Shown: positions 1 through 9,584, numbered from the stretch's first letter. The stretch is DNA of 64,000 nt from Parabacteroides timonensis (GCF_900128505.1 NZ_LT669941.1:3952728-4016727), one strand, 5' to 3'. A program made the numbers and translations. Notes: generated by a model not told the origin, from the sequence alone.

Positions 1-487
1 ACTTCCATGCATTATCCGCTTCATAAACCGGAGGCAGATAGTCATTCCAAGGTTTACCATAACGGGCATCTCCCCATCCTTTTCTATATTTATAAGGCAA
101 ATAATAAATATAATAAAGTCCTTTTCCCGATACAGGCTCGAAAGTAACCGTACCAGACTCCGAAGAAAAGTCCGACACTTCTACATTCTTGATCTCCTGA
201 CCGGTCTGCGCATCAACAACTACAATCTTTTTGGTTTCAGGACGTAAATCCGGGCGACGCCATGGTAATACAGCCTTAACCGCTGTATTACCATTTATAT
301 CGGAAACCTGCACTACTGCTCTGTGATTACCTTGCATATCAGCTCTCCACATAGTATCCGCCACCGTGAAAGGTATTCCATCCGGGGCAAACGGAAGATA
401 CTGACTATCGCCATTCAGAGTTTCCGTTTTTGGGGAACAAGACAACAAACATAAGAACAGTCCTGCATATCCTATATATTTTTTCAT
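1..487 (-). CDS. Secreted lipoprotein, N-terminal part (gene runs off the window)
   Basis: The first 162 codons of a minus-strand gene, open at the window edge. It begins MKKYIGYAG and has a lipoprotein signal with lipobox LLSC (Cys17), so it should be lipid-anchored. The mature start has a beta-rich pattern with the words AVLPWRRPDLRPE and GLYYIYYLPY. These resemble, from memory, the N-terminal domain of Bacteroidales glycoside-hydrolase-like DUF6067/DUF4091 proteins, but the catalytic part is not in view. It starts 21 bp after the SusD stop, so it is probably the next gene of the sigma/FecR/SusCD operon and a surface or periplasmic partner in glycan uptake. The function assignment is tentative; the lipoprotein call is firm. 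Confidence 0.6.
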   Translation of the reverse strand, partial: MKKYIGYAGLFLCLLSCSPKTETLNGDSQYLPFAPDGIPFTVADTMWRADMQGNHRAVVQVSDINGNTAVKAVLPWRRPDLRPETKKIVVVDAQTGQEIKNVEVSDFSSESGTVTFEPVSGKGLYYIYYLPYKYRKGWGDARYGKPWNDYLPPVYEADNAWK

Positions 488-508
488 CGATTCATCATTG
501 ATTACAAA

Positions 509-2272
509 TTAATAACCTGGATTCTGATCATCCTTCAATAATGGATTCACATCTATAGCAGTAGTAGGTATCGGCATCAACATCAAACGATCATCCCATT
601 TCTTGTTAATTACCACATAACCGTTCGGAGCAGTTGACGGACCATTCAGGTACTTATTGCAATATTCACTTCCATAGCGCCTTACATCATCATAACGATG
701 ACCTTCTACAGCCAACTCGACACGTCTTTCGTTACGTAAAAAATCGATTGCTTCCTGTGTACCCAGAGAAACCGGAACATCCGGCATACCGCAACGATCA
801 CGCAGCTGATTCAAAGCGGAACGAACCTGATCATCATAACCGGCTGTCATTAAATGAGCTTCGGCAAATGTCAGCAAAACTTCGGCATAACGGATAGTCG
901 GATAATCTTCGGCTGCACCATAAGGACTGGCAACATAAGGATTCCAGGACACCATCTTACGATAGCTGAATCCGGTCCACGATTCATTACCATTCTTGTT
1001 GATCACATCCGGGTCCCATTTGTAATAAAATTCACCAACAGCTGTTTCATGCCATCCCTTAAACGGAAACATCAACGTCACATACAAACGACTGTCACGA
1101 TTCTTGAACTCTTTCATATAATCATAGGTCATCAGATTGGAACTGGTAGCAAAAGCCTTATAATCGCCTGCACTTAAATTTTTCGCATAGTTCCATATCT
1201 TATCATAATTAGCCTTACGAGTATCTACCGAAATCTTCTCCGGAAGAGTCTTTCCATCTATATTCCAGTAAGCATCTACCAAATCCTGCATCGGTTCAAA
1301 AGATGAATAACCATTCTGAATAGACATCGACAATGGAATAAAATAAGTATAACGATATTGATCGTAAGCATACGGATCTTCCATATATTCATGAGTCAAC
1401 ACATATTCCGGATTAGCCGGTGTTGCATTCGCTCCTTGCCAAAGGGCCTCATAGCTAAACATACCTTTCACATATTTATCCTTATCAATGCCCAATCCGG
1501 CAAAATCTATATACAAATCCATTTCTTTAGCCTCCTGTTCCTGGGCAGCACTTAATGACGTCAGCTTAAATAATGAATATTTACCACTATCCATTACTGC
1601 TTTAGCCGATTTTTCTGCTTCTGCATAATTGCCAAAATATAAGGCGGCACGAGCACGTAGAGATAAAGCGGCATAGCGTGTCACACGGCCTGCTTCATTC
1701 ATGAAACCACCACTATAACTCTCCGGCAATATTGCTGCAGCTTCAGCCAGTTCCGTCAGGATGAAATCACGAACTTCTTCCACAGAATTACGGGCAACAG
1801 TCGGTGCATCATAAGGAAGTTCGTCTGTAACAATAGCGACTTTACCAAAATACTGGGTCAGATTCAGATAAGCAAAAGCTCTGAAAAAACGAGCTTCAGC
1901 CTTTGTCCTTTCTTTAAGTTCTTCACTCATATCACAACCATCAACACGAGCTATATATGAGTTGGCTGTCCGGATTGCATTAAATTTATAATCCCCATAA
2001 GTGGCAGCAGTATTGATACCGTTTTGCTGAACCATCTCCATATTACCTTCCCAAGGCTTATGGCTGTGTGCATTATCCGTACACATTTCATCCCAGATAT
2101 CCAGTCCCGGCATGGATTGATAACAGCCGTTCAAAGCATACCAGGCATCCTTTTCCGTCTGCCAGAAATTTTCAGCAGAAATCTCTGCCGGTGGAACCAC
2201 CTCCATATCGCAAGAGATTAAAACACCTGTCAATGCGCAAAATAGAACTAAACTTTTTATATGTAATTTCAT
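509..2272 (-). CDS. SusD/RagB family nutrient-binding outer membrane lipoprotein
   Basis: Cell-surface lipoprotein that caps a SusC channel and binds glycan for TonB-dependent import. I place the start at the ATG at 2272 because AGGAG lies about 10 nt upstream; a TTG two codons earlier is also possible. The lipobox is LISC, followed by an N-terminal SusD-like helical region (for example AEISAENFWQTEKDAWYALN) and the C-terminal RagB/SusD segment. Near the end come FLRNERRVELAVEGHRYDD and the closing DQNPGY, which are typical of the family. About 587 residues is normal. It lies 17 bp downstream of its SusC partner. Family assignment is secure; the ligand is unknown. Confidence 0.95.
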   Translation of the reverse strand: MKLHIKSLVLFCALTGVLISCDMEVVPPAEISAENFWQTEKDAWYALNGCYQSMPGLDIWDEMCTDNAHSHKPWEGNMEMVQQNGINTAATYGDYKFNAIRTANSYIARVDGCDMSEELKERTKAEARFFRAFAYLNLTQYFGKVAIVTDELPYDAPTVARNSVEEVRDFILTELAEAAAILPESYSGGFMNEAGRVTRYAALSLRARAALYFGNYAEAEKSAKAVMDSGKYSLFKLTSLSAAQEQEAKEMDLYIDFAGLGIDKDKYVKGMFSYEALWQGANATPANPEYVLTHEYMEDPYAYDQYRYTYFIPLSMSIQNGYSSFEPMQDLVDAYWNIDGKTLPEKISVDTRKANYDKIWNYAKNLSAGDYKAFATSSNLMTYDYMKEFKNRDSRLYVTLMFPFKGWHETAVGEFYYKWDPDVINKNGNESWTGFSYRKMVSWNPYVASPYGAAEDYPTIRYAEVLLTFAEAHLMTAGYDDQVRSALNQLRDRCGMPDVPVSLGTQEAIDFLRNERRVELAVEGHRYDDVRRYGSEYCNKYLNGPSTAPNGYVVINKKWDDRLMLMPIPTTAIDVNPLLKDDQNPGY

Positions 2273-2289
2273 AAACAATTCTCCTTCAA

Positions 2290-5200
2290 TTAAAATGATA
2301 CATTCACACCAAACGCTAAAGATTTACTACCCAAAGCACGGACAGTACTGCTAGTTGCTTCCGGATCAAAATCCTTCATTTTCTTGTCTGCACGAATAGT
2401 GAATAAATTCTCACCGGTCAGATATACCTTCAATGAAGAGATTCCTAAACGGGACACTACATTCTTCGGAACATTATAACCCAAAGTCATTGTCTTGAAA
2501 CGGAAATAGTCAGCATCAAACAAGTGATAATCATTAAATGCCCTGTTATAAGTAGTATGCGGGCTACTTGCCGTATAAATTCTCGGATAAATGGCATGAG
2601 GGTTGGGATTCGCTTCAGTCCATCTGCCCATATGATATCTTCTTGGATTATCCTGACCGTGGAAGAACGGATGTACCTGATAAACTTCAAAGGCCACATC
2701 TGCACCACTGATTCCTTGTCCGAAGATCGAGAATTCAAAGTTTTTATAATTTACCGAAAGGTTGATTCCATAAGTAAAATCAGGTACTTCGCAACCAATA
2801 ATCGTACGGTCATTATCCGTAATTTCTTCACCCCAATCCAACTTACGTTGAGGAATAAACTTAGTATCACCGGCATTTGGAGTGACCCCGCCATAAGTAT
2901 AATAATGTCCGGCATCGATCTCTTCCTGTGTATATAAACCATCGCTCTTAAAACCGTAGAAAGAACCGATAGATTCACCTTCACGCAAAATATATTTAGC
3001 CACGCCATGACCATTTTCCAGATTTTTGATAATATCGTTCGAAGAAGATAAATCAGTTATCTCATTATTGTTTGTTGCAATGTTTGCACTGATCATATAA
3101 GAGACATCTCCTATCGTATTACGGTGTGCCAATGCAAATTCAAACCCACGATTACGTACTTTCGCCACATTTTGTGAAGGAGCATTTGTGATGCCTGTCT
3201 CCAAAGGCACATTGTAGGCCAGCAGAATATTACTGGTATTTTTGATATAATAGTCAGCTGTACCACTCAATTTACCATTCCACAAATCAAAGTCCACGCC
3301 TATATCGGTCAAAGCCACCTTTTCCCAACTCAATGAAGGATTAGCCGGCTTCGTTTCCTCAATCACTTTGGCAGGTGAGTCGCCAAAAGAGTAATAAGCA
3401 TCTACACCTGAAACTTTACGGCTTCCATAGTTCTGAAAATAATCGTAATTACCTACATTATTAATATTGCCCAACGTTCCATAAGATGCTCTGAGTTTCA
3501 AATTATCAATAATGTTACGTGTACTTTCCATAAAAGATTCTTCGCTGATTCTCCAGCCTGCTGAAAATGAAGGGAAATATCCCCAGCGATTATCTGCATG
3601 GAAACGGGAAGAAGCATCTGCTCTAAAATTTGCTTCAAGCATATACCGTTCCATTAAGGTATAATTAATACGACCGAAATAAGAAAACATCTTATACTCT
3701 TGCATACTGGAACCATTCTTATATAATGAACCGGATGTTGCTCCTGCCGACAGATCATCAAATGAATCAGCCGGGAAGTCCTGGCGGGAAGCCATCAGTG
3801 TTTCTTCCTGATAATGTTCATAAGATACACCGGCCAAAGCTGAAAGTGAGTGGATATCTTTCGTCCAATTATAACTGGCCGTTCCTGTATAAGTCAGAAA
3901 ATTATGTTTTTTCCAGTTTACTTCCATCGAGTTAACCGTATTCCCCGTACCACCGATTACCGTACCTGGGTTCAAGAAACTGGGTACATCGTCTTTTAAG
4001 CTAGTGTATGCCTTGTTTTTGTATTCATACGATTTATAGGTACCCTGGCCTGTGATAACCAGACCTTTTATCGGCTTTAAATCGAATGCCAGTTCATACA
4101 TTGAGTTTTCAATTGTATTTTTAGTCCAATCATTCGTACTATAAGCACGCAATGGGTTACCACCGGCAAACGTTCCACTGGCTTCATGACCCGACTCAAC
4201 AGATCCCCATTCGCCATTGGACTGACGGGCAACGAAGGTACTCGGAACGATCAGCATATTATCAAACGAAGGTGTTCCTCCGTCAATATCTTTATTACGC
4301 TGGATATACTTCACACTTCCGCGAAATGTCAACCAATCAGTTACATCCGATGATACATTCAAATTCAGATTATACCGTCGGGTATCCCGATTCCGGATAT
4401 TCTCCGTATCATAGACATAACCCAATCCTGCAAAATAACGTAACTTCTTAGTTCCTCCCGAAAAGTTCAAAGAATGTTTGGTAGTAACGGTCCAATCATC
4501 GAATACCAGGTCCACCCAATTCGTATTCGGATACAGATCAGGCTCGGTTCCTTTTCTGAACAACTCGATATCACTAGCCGAATACCCCTGATTTTTCCCT
4601 GCAGAAGGATTCGTATTATACAATGCCTCATTATATAATTCGGCATATTCCCATGAGTTGACAAGATCTTGTGTATAGCTCGGTGCTTTCATCCCTACCA
4701 TACCACTGTAAGAAACTTCCATTCGCCCGTCCTTGCCTTGCTTTGTTGTAACTAAGACAACACCATAGGCGGCACGTGAACCATAGATCGCTGAAGATGC
4801 AGCATCCTTCAGGAAAGAAATATTTTCAATACTGTTCGGATCCAGATTAGAAAAGAATGTTGCATCGGCAATAGCTCCATCGATTACATAAAGAGGTTCG
4901 GAAGTACCCAAATTACCCCGACCACGAAAGTTGATAGAAACGTCTTTTCCCGGACGGGAAATAATAGTTACACCCGGAACCGTTCCTTGAATAGAACTTA
5001 ATACATCTGTCTGTACGCGATCTTTGATATCTTCCGAACTGACAGAAGCAACAGAACCTGTCAGGTTTACTTTCTTTTGTGTACCATAACCAACTACGAC
5101 AATTTCATCAAGTGCCTTAAAATCTTCAGTCAAAGTTACGTTTATGACTGTTCTTCCGGCGACATTAATCTCTTGGGTATTATAACCTATATAAGAAATA

Positions 5201-5760
5201 ACTAATCTGGCATTTGTTGGAACAGTTAATGTGAACTGACCATCCATGTTAGTTACAGTCCCATTGGTTGCAGACTTCTCCAGGACATTTGCTCCAACGA
5301 TCGGTTCCCCATTCGAATCTTTTACAACCCCCGAGATAGTAATACCCTTTTGCTGATTGATATTTTCCAAAGCAGGAACAGCTTCATCAGCTTTATATAA
5401 AACAATATGTTTATCGCTAATCTGATATTTTATACCTTCTTTTTCAAAAAGCTGGTTCAATACTTCTGTAACGGTTTTGTCTTCCACCGTTATAGATACT
5501 TTACGTTGTGTATTAATCTGATTAACATTATAAGTAAAATAGAATGCACTTTTCTGTTCAATAATTGAAAGGACATCCTGCACCGAAGAGTTCTCTACAT
5601 TCAGAGAAAATTTTACCGACTGCGAATAAGTCACACTTGCAGTAATTTGCATTGTACCCAATAGTAAGAACAACAAGATACATCTCATAATAAACAAAGT
5701 TTTTCGGAGCCATGGCGACTTCTTATTATCGCATGACATGCTTTTCATAATAAATTTCAT
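2290..5760 (-). CDS. SusC/RagA family TonB-linked outer membrane transporter with STN domain
   Basis: Outer membrane TonB-dependent channel, 1156 residues. Domains in order: an N-terminal extension and signal segment (about 1-45), an STN secretin/TonB short domain (about 50-120), a carboxypeptidase-regulatory-like beta sandwich starting ISGVVKDSNGEPIVGANV (about 144-230), the plug with ALDEIVVVGYGTQKK, then a beta-barrel ending in aromatic VNVSF. The STN domain is the family device for signalling to a FecR anti-sigma factor, and fecR and an ECF sigma gene lie directly upstream, so this is a trans-envelope signalling transporter. The gap to fecR holds a hairpin. The substrate cannot be read from sequence. 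Confidence 0.96.
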   Translation of the reverse strand: MKFIMKSMSCDNKKSPWLRKTLFIMRCILLFLLLGTMQITASVTYSQSVKFSLNVENSSVQDVLSIIEQKSAFYFTYNVNQINTQRKVSITVEDKTVTEVLNQLFEKEGIKYQISDKHIVLYKADEAVPALENINQQKGITISGVVKDSNGEPIVGANVLEKSATNGTVTNMDGQFTLTVPTNARLVISYIGYNTQEINVAGRTVINVTLTEDFKALDEIVVVGYGTQKKVNLTGSVASVSSEDIKDRVQTDVLSSIQGTVPGVTIISRPGKDVSINFRGRGNLGTSEPLYVIDGAIADATFFSNLDPNSIENISFLKDAASSAIYGSRAAYGVVLVTTKQGKDGRMEVSYSGMVGMKAPSYTQDLVNSWEYAELYNEALYNTNPSAGKNQGYSASDIELFRKGTEPDLYPNTNWVDLVFDDWTVTTKHSLNFSGGTKKLRYFAGLGYVYDTENIRNRDTRRYNLNLNVSSDVTDWLTFRGSVKYIQRNKDIDGGTPSFDNMLIVPSTFVARQSNGEWGSVESGHEASGTFAGGNPLRAYSTNDWTKNTIENSMYELAFDLKPIKGLVITGQGTYKSYEYKNKAYTSLKDDVPSFLNPGTVIGGTGNTVNSMEVNWKKHNFLTYTGTASYNWTKDIHSLSALAGVSYEHYQEETLMASRQDFPADSFDDLSAGATSGSLYKNGSSMQEYKMFSYFGRINYTLMERYMLEANFRADASSRFHADNRWGYFPSFSAGWRISEESFMESTRNIIDNLKLRASYGTLGNINNVGNYDYFQNYGSRKVSGVDAYYSFGDSPAKVIEETKPANPSLSWEKVALTDIGVDFDLWNGKLSGTADYYIKNTSNILLAYNVPLETGITNAPSQNVAKVRNRGFEFALAHRNTIGDVSYMISANIATNNNEITDLSSSNDIIKNLENGHGVAKYILREGESIGSFYGFKSDGLYTQEEIDAGHYYTYGGVTPNAGDTKFIPQRKLDWGEEITDNDRTIIGCEVPDFTYGINLSVNYKNFEFSIFGQGISGADVAFEVYQVHPFFHGQDNPRRYHMGRWTEANPNPHAIYPRIYTASSPHTTYNRAFNDYHLFDADYFRFKTMTLGYNVPKNVVSRLGISSLKVYLTGENLFTIRADKKMKDFDPEATSSTVRALGSKSLAFGVNVSF

Positions 5761-5824
5761 ACATTTGTAAATGATTAGTTAGTAATAAATTTAGGTTGTC
5801 TCTAATGCGTTACTTGCTTAATCC

Positions 5825-5855
5825 GAACCGGGGATGTTTGCGGCATCTTCGGTTC
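5825..5855 (-). other. Hairpin between fecR and susC
   Basis: GAACCG pairs with CGGTTC and an inner GATG pairs with CATC, with two mismatched bases between the helices and a 7-nt loop. On the minus strand no U-run follows, so it is not a classical terminator. It may be an RNA processing or attenuation site separating the regulatory genes from the highly expressed susCD pair. A stronger hairpin sits at the same place in the second locus (27478-27505). Confidence 0.45.
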
Positions 5856-5895
5856 TTCATTTCTTATAACATCTAAGTTTTCTTCATAAGCATCC

Positions 5896-6882
5896 TCATT
5901 TTAAAGGTTTATAAATTTGTATCTGATCCCCCTGAATTTTATAATCCAGTTTGCGGGTATCTTTCAATAATGTCAATACCTGATTTATTTTAGCCGTTTC
6001 TTTAAAACGGCAGGTAAACAATTCGGTATTGAGTTCCGGGTCTTTCACTGTGATATGAACATTGAAACGACGCTCCAAATCAGTCACAATATCAATTAAC
6101 TGTTCATTCACATAAGCTGCTTCACCGACCGTCCACGACCTGACTAAAGACGTATTGACCGACTTATTAACAGCCAAGCCATTTTCTCTTGAATAAGTAA
6201 CCTGCTCATTAGGTCTTAAAGTGACTTTATGTTCATTATCATTTGTAGCGACTTCTACTTTTCCCTCAGCCAACGTTATTGCAGAAGGCTCTTCATTGTA
6301 TACTTTCACATTAAACTTAGTACCCAATACTTTTACCTGAAGTAAATCAGCATGTACAACAAATGGGACTTTTTCATTATGCGCAACCTCAAAAAAACCT
6401 TCACCTTCAAGTTCAACATCGCGGTTCTTAGAAGAAAATCGGGCAGGATAAGTAAATTTACTATGAGAATTCAGCCAGACTTTCGTACCGTCGGATAAAG
6501 TCAAAGAAACTCTTTGACCATTAGGTACTTCAACCATATTCATAGAAGATGGTTCTTCCTTCAATAAAAAATACAGATTAGTACTTAGTAATCCAATCAA
6601 TAGAATTGCAGCAGCATATTTCATCCAAAATAGATAAGGACGTTTTCGGACTGTCTCCATTCTTATATCCTTTTCTTGTAATCCGGACATAAAACGAGCA
6701 TAGGCCATTTCAATCTCTTGTTTGTCAGAAAAACGCAACTGGTCTTTCAGGCTCCAGATACGTTCCATCTCAAACAACCAATCGGCATTAGCCTGATTGG
6801 CAGCAATCCATCTATCGACTTCTTCTATTTCCTCCGGTGTGCAACGGTGGGTTAAAAATCGTATTAATATTTCCTCATTCAT
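5896..6882 (-). CDS. FecR family anti-sigma factor
   Basis: Inner-membrane anti-sigma factor, 328 residues. The N-terminal cytoplasmic part (about 1-85) should hold the ECF sigma factor. A single transmembrane helix follows (YAAAILLIGLLSTNLYFLL, about 89-107), then a periplasmic FecR domain (about 115-235, including NGQRVSLTLSDGTKVWLNSH) and a C-terminal DUF4974/STN-like domain containing LERRFNVHITVKDPELN, which should contact the STN domain of the SusC. It lies 78 bp downstream of the sigma gene and 135 bp upstream of susC, the standard order of Bacteroidetes trans-envelope switches. Start ATG at 6882. Confidence 0.95.
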   Translation of the reverse strand: MNEEILIRFLTHRCTPEEIEEVDRWIAANQANADWLFEMERIWSLKDQLRFSDKQEIEMAYARFMSGLQEKDIRMETVRKRPYLFWMKYAAAILLIGLLSTNLYFLLKEEPSSMNMVEVPNGQRVSLTLSDGTKVWLNSHSKFTYPARFSSKNRDVELEGEGFFEVAHNEKVPFVVHADLLQVKVLGTKFNVKVYNEEPSAITLAEGKVEVATNDNEHKVTLRPNEQVTYSRENGLAVNKSVNTSLVRSWTVGEAAYVNEQLIDIVTDLERRFNVHITVKDPELNTELFTCRFKETAKINQVLTLLKDTRKLDYKIQGDQIQIYKPLK

Positions 6883-6960
6883 ACATCTTCCTTATCGTTT
6901 ATATAAAGAAGACAACTGAGGCATTCAAAACTACGTAGTCAAAAATGAAAAAAGTTCAAC

Positions 6961-7545
6961 TTAATTTATAATCCGGAAAAAAACGAAATAAAGTATCAGC
7001 AAATCTTTTAGATCTTCCCGTAGAAAAAGCACTGCAGTCCGGATATGACTCGCAACTGTGCGTACTGATATTTTGAGTTTATCAGCAATTTCTTTGTGTG
7101 GCATATCCTCATAGTAACACAAACGGAATACTTCCGCTGCTTTTGGGGGTAATTTTTTTACAGAAGCCTCGATCTGTTCTCGGAGATCCCAATTAATTAT
7201 TTGTTTCAAAACATCATTAGAATCAGTCCGGTCATTCAGGAAAGCAATACGGGCTTCCGCTATTCGTATTTTAGCAGTATATTCTTCTATAACCATTTGA
7301 TGCTTCAGATAATTCAAGCACCGGTTTTGAAGGACTTTGAAAAGATAAGATTGCACATTGTCTACATCTATTTGTTGTTTTTGTTCCCAGTAGAATACAA
7401 AAATATCCTGTACCAAATCTCTAGCGGCCTGATCATCTACAAAACGACAAGCCAACGACATGAGCTTCGGATAAAAGTGAACAAAAAATCTTTTAAAAGC
7501 TTCCTGATCTCCTTCTTTTATTCTATGTACATCAATAGGCCCCAA
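6961..7545 (-). CDS. ECF RNA polymerase sigma-70 factor
   Basis: Extracytoplasmic-function sigma factor, about 194 residues, with region 2 (about 20-85, including ARDLVQDIFVFYWEQKQ) and region 4 with a helix-turn-helix (about 128-180, including HKEIADKLKISVRTVASHIR). It should direct transcription of the downstream susCD when released by FecR. The likely start is TTG at 7545: the frame has a stop four codons earlier and no in-frame ATG before region 2. A non-ATG start suggests modest translation. The protein ends in a hydrophobic tail (LLILYFVFFRIIN), common in this family. Its promoter lies inside an inverted-repeat-bounded segment (7594-7804). Confidence 0.93.
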   Translation of the reverse strand: MGPIDVHRIKEGDQEAFKRFFVHFYPKLMSLACRFVDDQAARDLVQDIFVFYWEQKQQIDVDNVQSYLFKVLQNRCLNYLKHQMVIEEYTAKIRIAEARIAFLNDRTDSNDVLKQIINWDLREQIEASVKKLPPKAAEVFRLCYYEDMPHKEIADKLKISVRTVASHIRTAVLFLREDLKDLLILYFVFFRIIN

Positions 7546-7593
7546 GCTATGAATTTCTTAATTGCACAATAATCCTCATCAGTTATAATACGA

Positions 7594-7804
7594 AGTTCTT
7601 GAGGAACTAATGTCTTTCTTTAATGACAAATATAAACTATTTATATTATAAATGGTTAATTTGAGCGTTTGAATCCGATGATTTCATTATAAATAGAGAA
7701 AGAGTCTTTAAAAAAGAATATATATGAGGGAATAACACATTTTACACATACGATTGATTTCCAGATATTTATTATTCAATAACCACCATAGTTCCTCAAG
7801 AACT
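7594..7804. repeat. Inverted-repeat pair bounding the sigma promoter segment
   Basis: AGTTCTTGAGGAACT at 7594-7608 and its exact reverse complement at 7790-7804 enclose 181 bp. Each copy is itself AGTTC-N5-GAACT, but the central five bases (TTGAG against CTCAA) are oppositely oriented, so the two copies form a true inverted pair. This 396-bp gap between the sigma gene and tRNA-Gln has no gene. The pair could be recombination sites for an invertible promoter or two operator sites; the sequence alone does not decide. Confidence 0.6.
7627..7634 (-). promoter_or_regulatory. Predicted -7 box of the first ECF sigma operon
   Basis: TATATTTG on the minus strand matches the Bacteroidetes consensus TAnnTTTG exactly. 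It gives a leader of about 75 nt before the TTG start of the sigma gene. No good TTTG -33 element is seen. It lies within the segment bounded by the inverted repeats at 7594 and 7790. Confidence 0.5.
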
Positions 7805-7897
7805 CGATTCTTTCATTTAAAACAAGGCTCAAAACGGAAAATATCAATTCTTTTGTTATAGCTAAAAATATGCAGTAAAAGAAGAATTGTTTATAAA

Positions 7898-7940
7898 AGA
7901 AAAGGTCTGAAATATACATTTCAGACCTTTTCTTTTTTCT
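7898..7940 (-). terminator. Rho-independent terminator after tRNA-Gln
   Basis: A perfect 15-bp stem (arms 7898-7912 and 7919-7933, 6-nt loop) with A/T-rich flanks on both sides lies immediately downstream of the tRNA on the minus strand. It could also work from the other strand. Confidence 0.85.
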
Positions 7941-7941
7941 G

Positions 7942-8012
7942 TTGTCTCACGAGGATTCGAACCTCGACAGACAGAACCAAAAACTGTAGTGCTACCATTA
8001 CACCATGAGACA
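7942..8012 (-). tRNA. tRNA-Gln (anticodon TTG)
   Basis: A 71-nt tRNA. The acceptor stem is TGTCTCA/TGAGACA, the D arm is GTGT/GCAC, the anticodon loop TTTTGGT reads TTG, and the T arm is CGAGG-TTCGAAT-CCTCG. The discriminator base is A, and CCA is not encoded. The anticodon stem has one weak T-T closing pair. It decodes CAA. A -7 box lies about 26 nt upstream and a strong terminator follows, so it is a single-gene transcription unit. Confidence 0.95.
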
Positions 8013-8037
8013 ATCCGGCGCTTTATCTAAAGCGATG

Positions 8038-8045
8038 CAAAGGTA
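8038..8045 (-). promoter_or_regulatory. Predicted promoter of tRNA-Gln
   Basis: TACCTTTG on the minus strand matches TAnnTTTG. A CTTG at 8065-8068 stands in for the -33 TTTG with 19 bp between, the normal spacing. A palindrome with 9-bp arms (GGTAAGAAT/ATTCTTACC, 8042-8061) overlaps the box. Confidence 0.65.
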
Positions 8046-8159
8046 AGAATAAATTCTTACCCTGCAAGCGTTTTTTCTATTTTTTCTTCCTTATAGGAAT
8101 ATAGCTATCGCCATTCCAATCTCCAGCATCTTACATTAATTTGTATTCGAACACTTTTG

Positions 8160-8179
8160 CGTTTGATATATATCAAACG
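8160..8179. repeat. 20-bp perfect palindrome downstream of tyrS
   Basis: CGTTTGATATATATCAAACG reads the same on both strands. It lies in the 248-bp gap between tyrS and tRNA-Gln. There is no U-run on either strand, so it is not a standard terminator. Its role is unknown; an operator or mRNA 3' structure is possible. Confidence 0.5.
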
Positions 8180-8260
8180 AATAAAACACATATATGCTTC
8201 TTTCATTTGATATTTGTGTTCCTTTCGTTTAATATTGCTGGAACGATTATTTGTTCAGTA

Positions 8261-9553
8261 TTATTTTGCAATCAGCAAGTAATAATTCTTTTTACCTCTC
8301 TGAACCAACAGGTATTTTTCATCCAACAGAGATGAACAATCGATAACAGCTTCTGCATCTGCAAGTTTTTCCTTATTTAGGCTTATACCCCCACTCTGTA
8401 CCAGTTTACGCATTTCCCCTTTTGAAGCGAAAACAGCAGCCTTTTCCGTTAATAGATCAATGGCTTTAACACCGGCACTCAATTCATCACGGTTGATCTC
8501 AAACTGGGGCACACCATCAAATACAGCTAATAAAGTATCTTCATCCAGCTTCTTCAATGCTTCAGAAGTAGAGTTACCAAACAAGATATTAGAAGCTTCC
8601 ACTGCTGCTTCATAATCTTCCAAAGAGTGAACCATCACCGTGATCTCTTTCGCCAAACGTTTCTGTAAAGGACGAAGATGAGCAGCAGCAGCCTGTTCTT
8701 CTTCCAGTGCAGCGATCTCTTCTTTGCTCAGGTCTGTGAAGATCTTGATATATCTGGCAGCGTCAGCATCACTGACATTCAACCAGAATTGATAGAACTT
8801 ATAAGGAGATGTATAACGTCGATCCAACCACACGTTACCGGATTCAGTCTTACCGAATTTACCACCGTCAGCTTTCGTGATCAATGGGCAAGTAAGAGCA
8901 AAAGCTTCACCACCTGTCTTACGACGGATTAATTCTGTACCGGTAGTAATGTTACCCCACTGATCGGAACCACCCATCTGCAAACGACAACCTTCGTTCT
9001 GATACAGGAACAAATAATCATATCCCTGTAACAATTGATAAGAGAATTCAGTGAAAGACATACCTACGCTTGATTCGGAGCTAAGACGTTTCTTTACAGA
9101 ATCCTTAGCCATCATATAATTAACAGTCAGGTGTTTACCGATATCACGGATAAAGTTCAGGAATGAATAATCCTTCATCCAGTCATAGTTGTTTACCAAC
9201 TTGGCTGCATTAGGAGCATCTGAATCGAAATCCAGGAATTTAGCTAACTGCTTTTTAATACTTTCCTGATTGTGACGAAGTGTTGCTTCATCCAACAGAT
9301 TACGTTCTGCCGACTTCATTGAAGGGTCTCCGATCATACCGGTGGCACCACCAACCAGAGCAATAGGACGGTGTCCGGCACGTTGCAAATGCTTCAGCAT
9401 CATTACACTAACAAGGTGTCCGATATGCAATGAATCGGCCGTCGGGTCAATGCCAACGTAAGCAGAAGTCATTTCTTTCTGTAACTGCTCTTCTGTTCCG
9501 GGCATCATATCATGAATCATGCCCCTCCATCTTAATTCTTCAACAAAATTCAT
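8261..9553 (-). CDS. tyrS: Tyrosyl-tRNA synthetase
   Basis: Cytosolic class I aminoacyl-tRNA synthetase that charges tRNA-Tyr with tyrosine, 430 residues as usual. The Rossmann catalytic core carries the HIGH signature exactly (residues 43-46). The KMSKS loop appears as KFGKTESG (about residue 235), the usual TyrRS variant. A C-terminal S4 RNA-binding domain (about 365-430, including GEMRKLVQSGGISLN) is complete. Start ATG at 9553, with a -7 box at 9585-9592. Confidence 0.98.
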   Translation of the reverse strand: MNFVEELRWRGMIHDMMPGTEEQLQKEMTSAYVGIDPTADSLHIGHLVSVMMLKHLQRAGHRPIALVGGATGMIGDPSMKSAERNLLDEATLRHNQESIKKQLAKFLDFDSDAPNAAKLVNNYDWMKDYSFLNFIRDIGKHLTVNYMMAKDSVKKRLSSESSVGMSFTEFSYQLLQGYDYLFLYQNEGCRLQMGGSDQWGNITTGTELIRRKTGGEAFALTCPLITKADGGKFGKTESGNVWLDRRYTSPYKFYQFWLNVSDADAARYIKIFTDLSKEEIAALEEEQAAAAHLRPLQKRLAKEITVMVHSLEDYEAAVEASNILFGNSTSEALKKLDEDTLLAVFDGVPQFEINRDELSAGVKAIDLLTEKAAVFASKGEMRKLVQSGGISLNKEKLADAEAVIDCSSLLDEKYLLVQRGKKNYYLLIAK

Positions 9554-9584
9554 CGTTTTAATTATAGTTTTAATTGAATGCGGG

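Noticed and set aside
2524..2937. Plus-strand open frames opposite susC, susD, RND and sulfatase genes
   Set aside because: These are reading-frame shadows of strongly supported genes, with no ribosome site or family resemblance.
8160..8179. Terminator of tyrS at the 20-bp palindrome
   Set aside because: There is no U-run on the minus strand after the palindrome and no loop; it is listed only as a palindrome.
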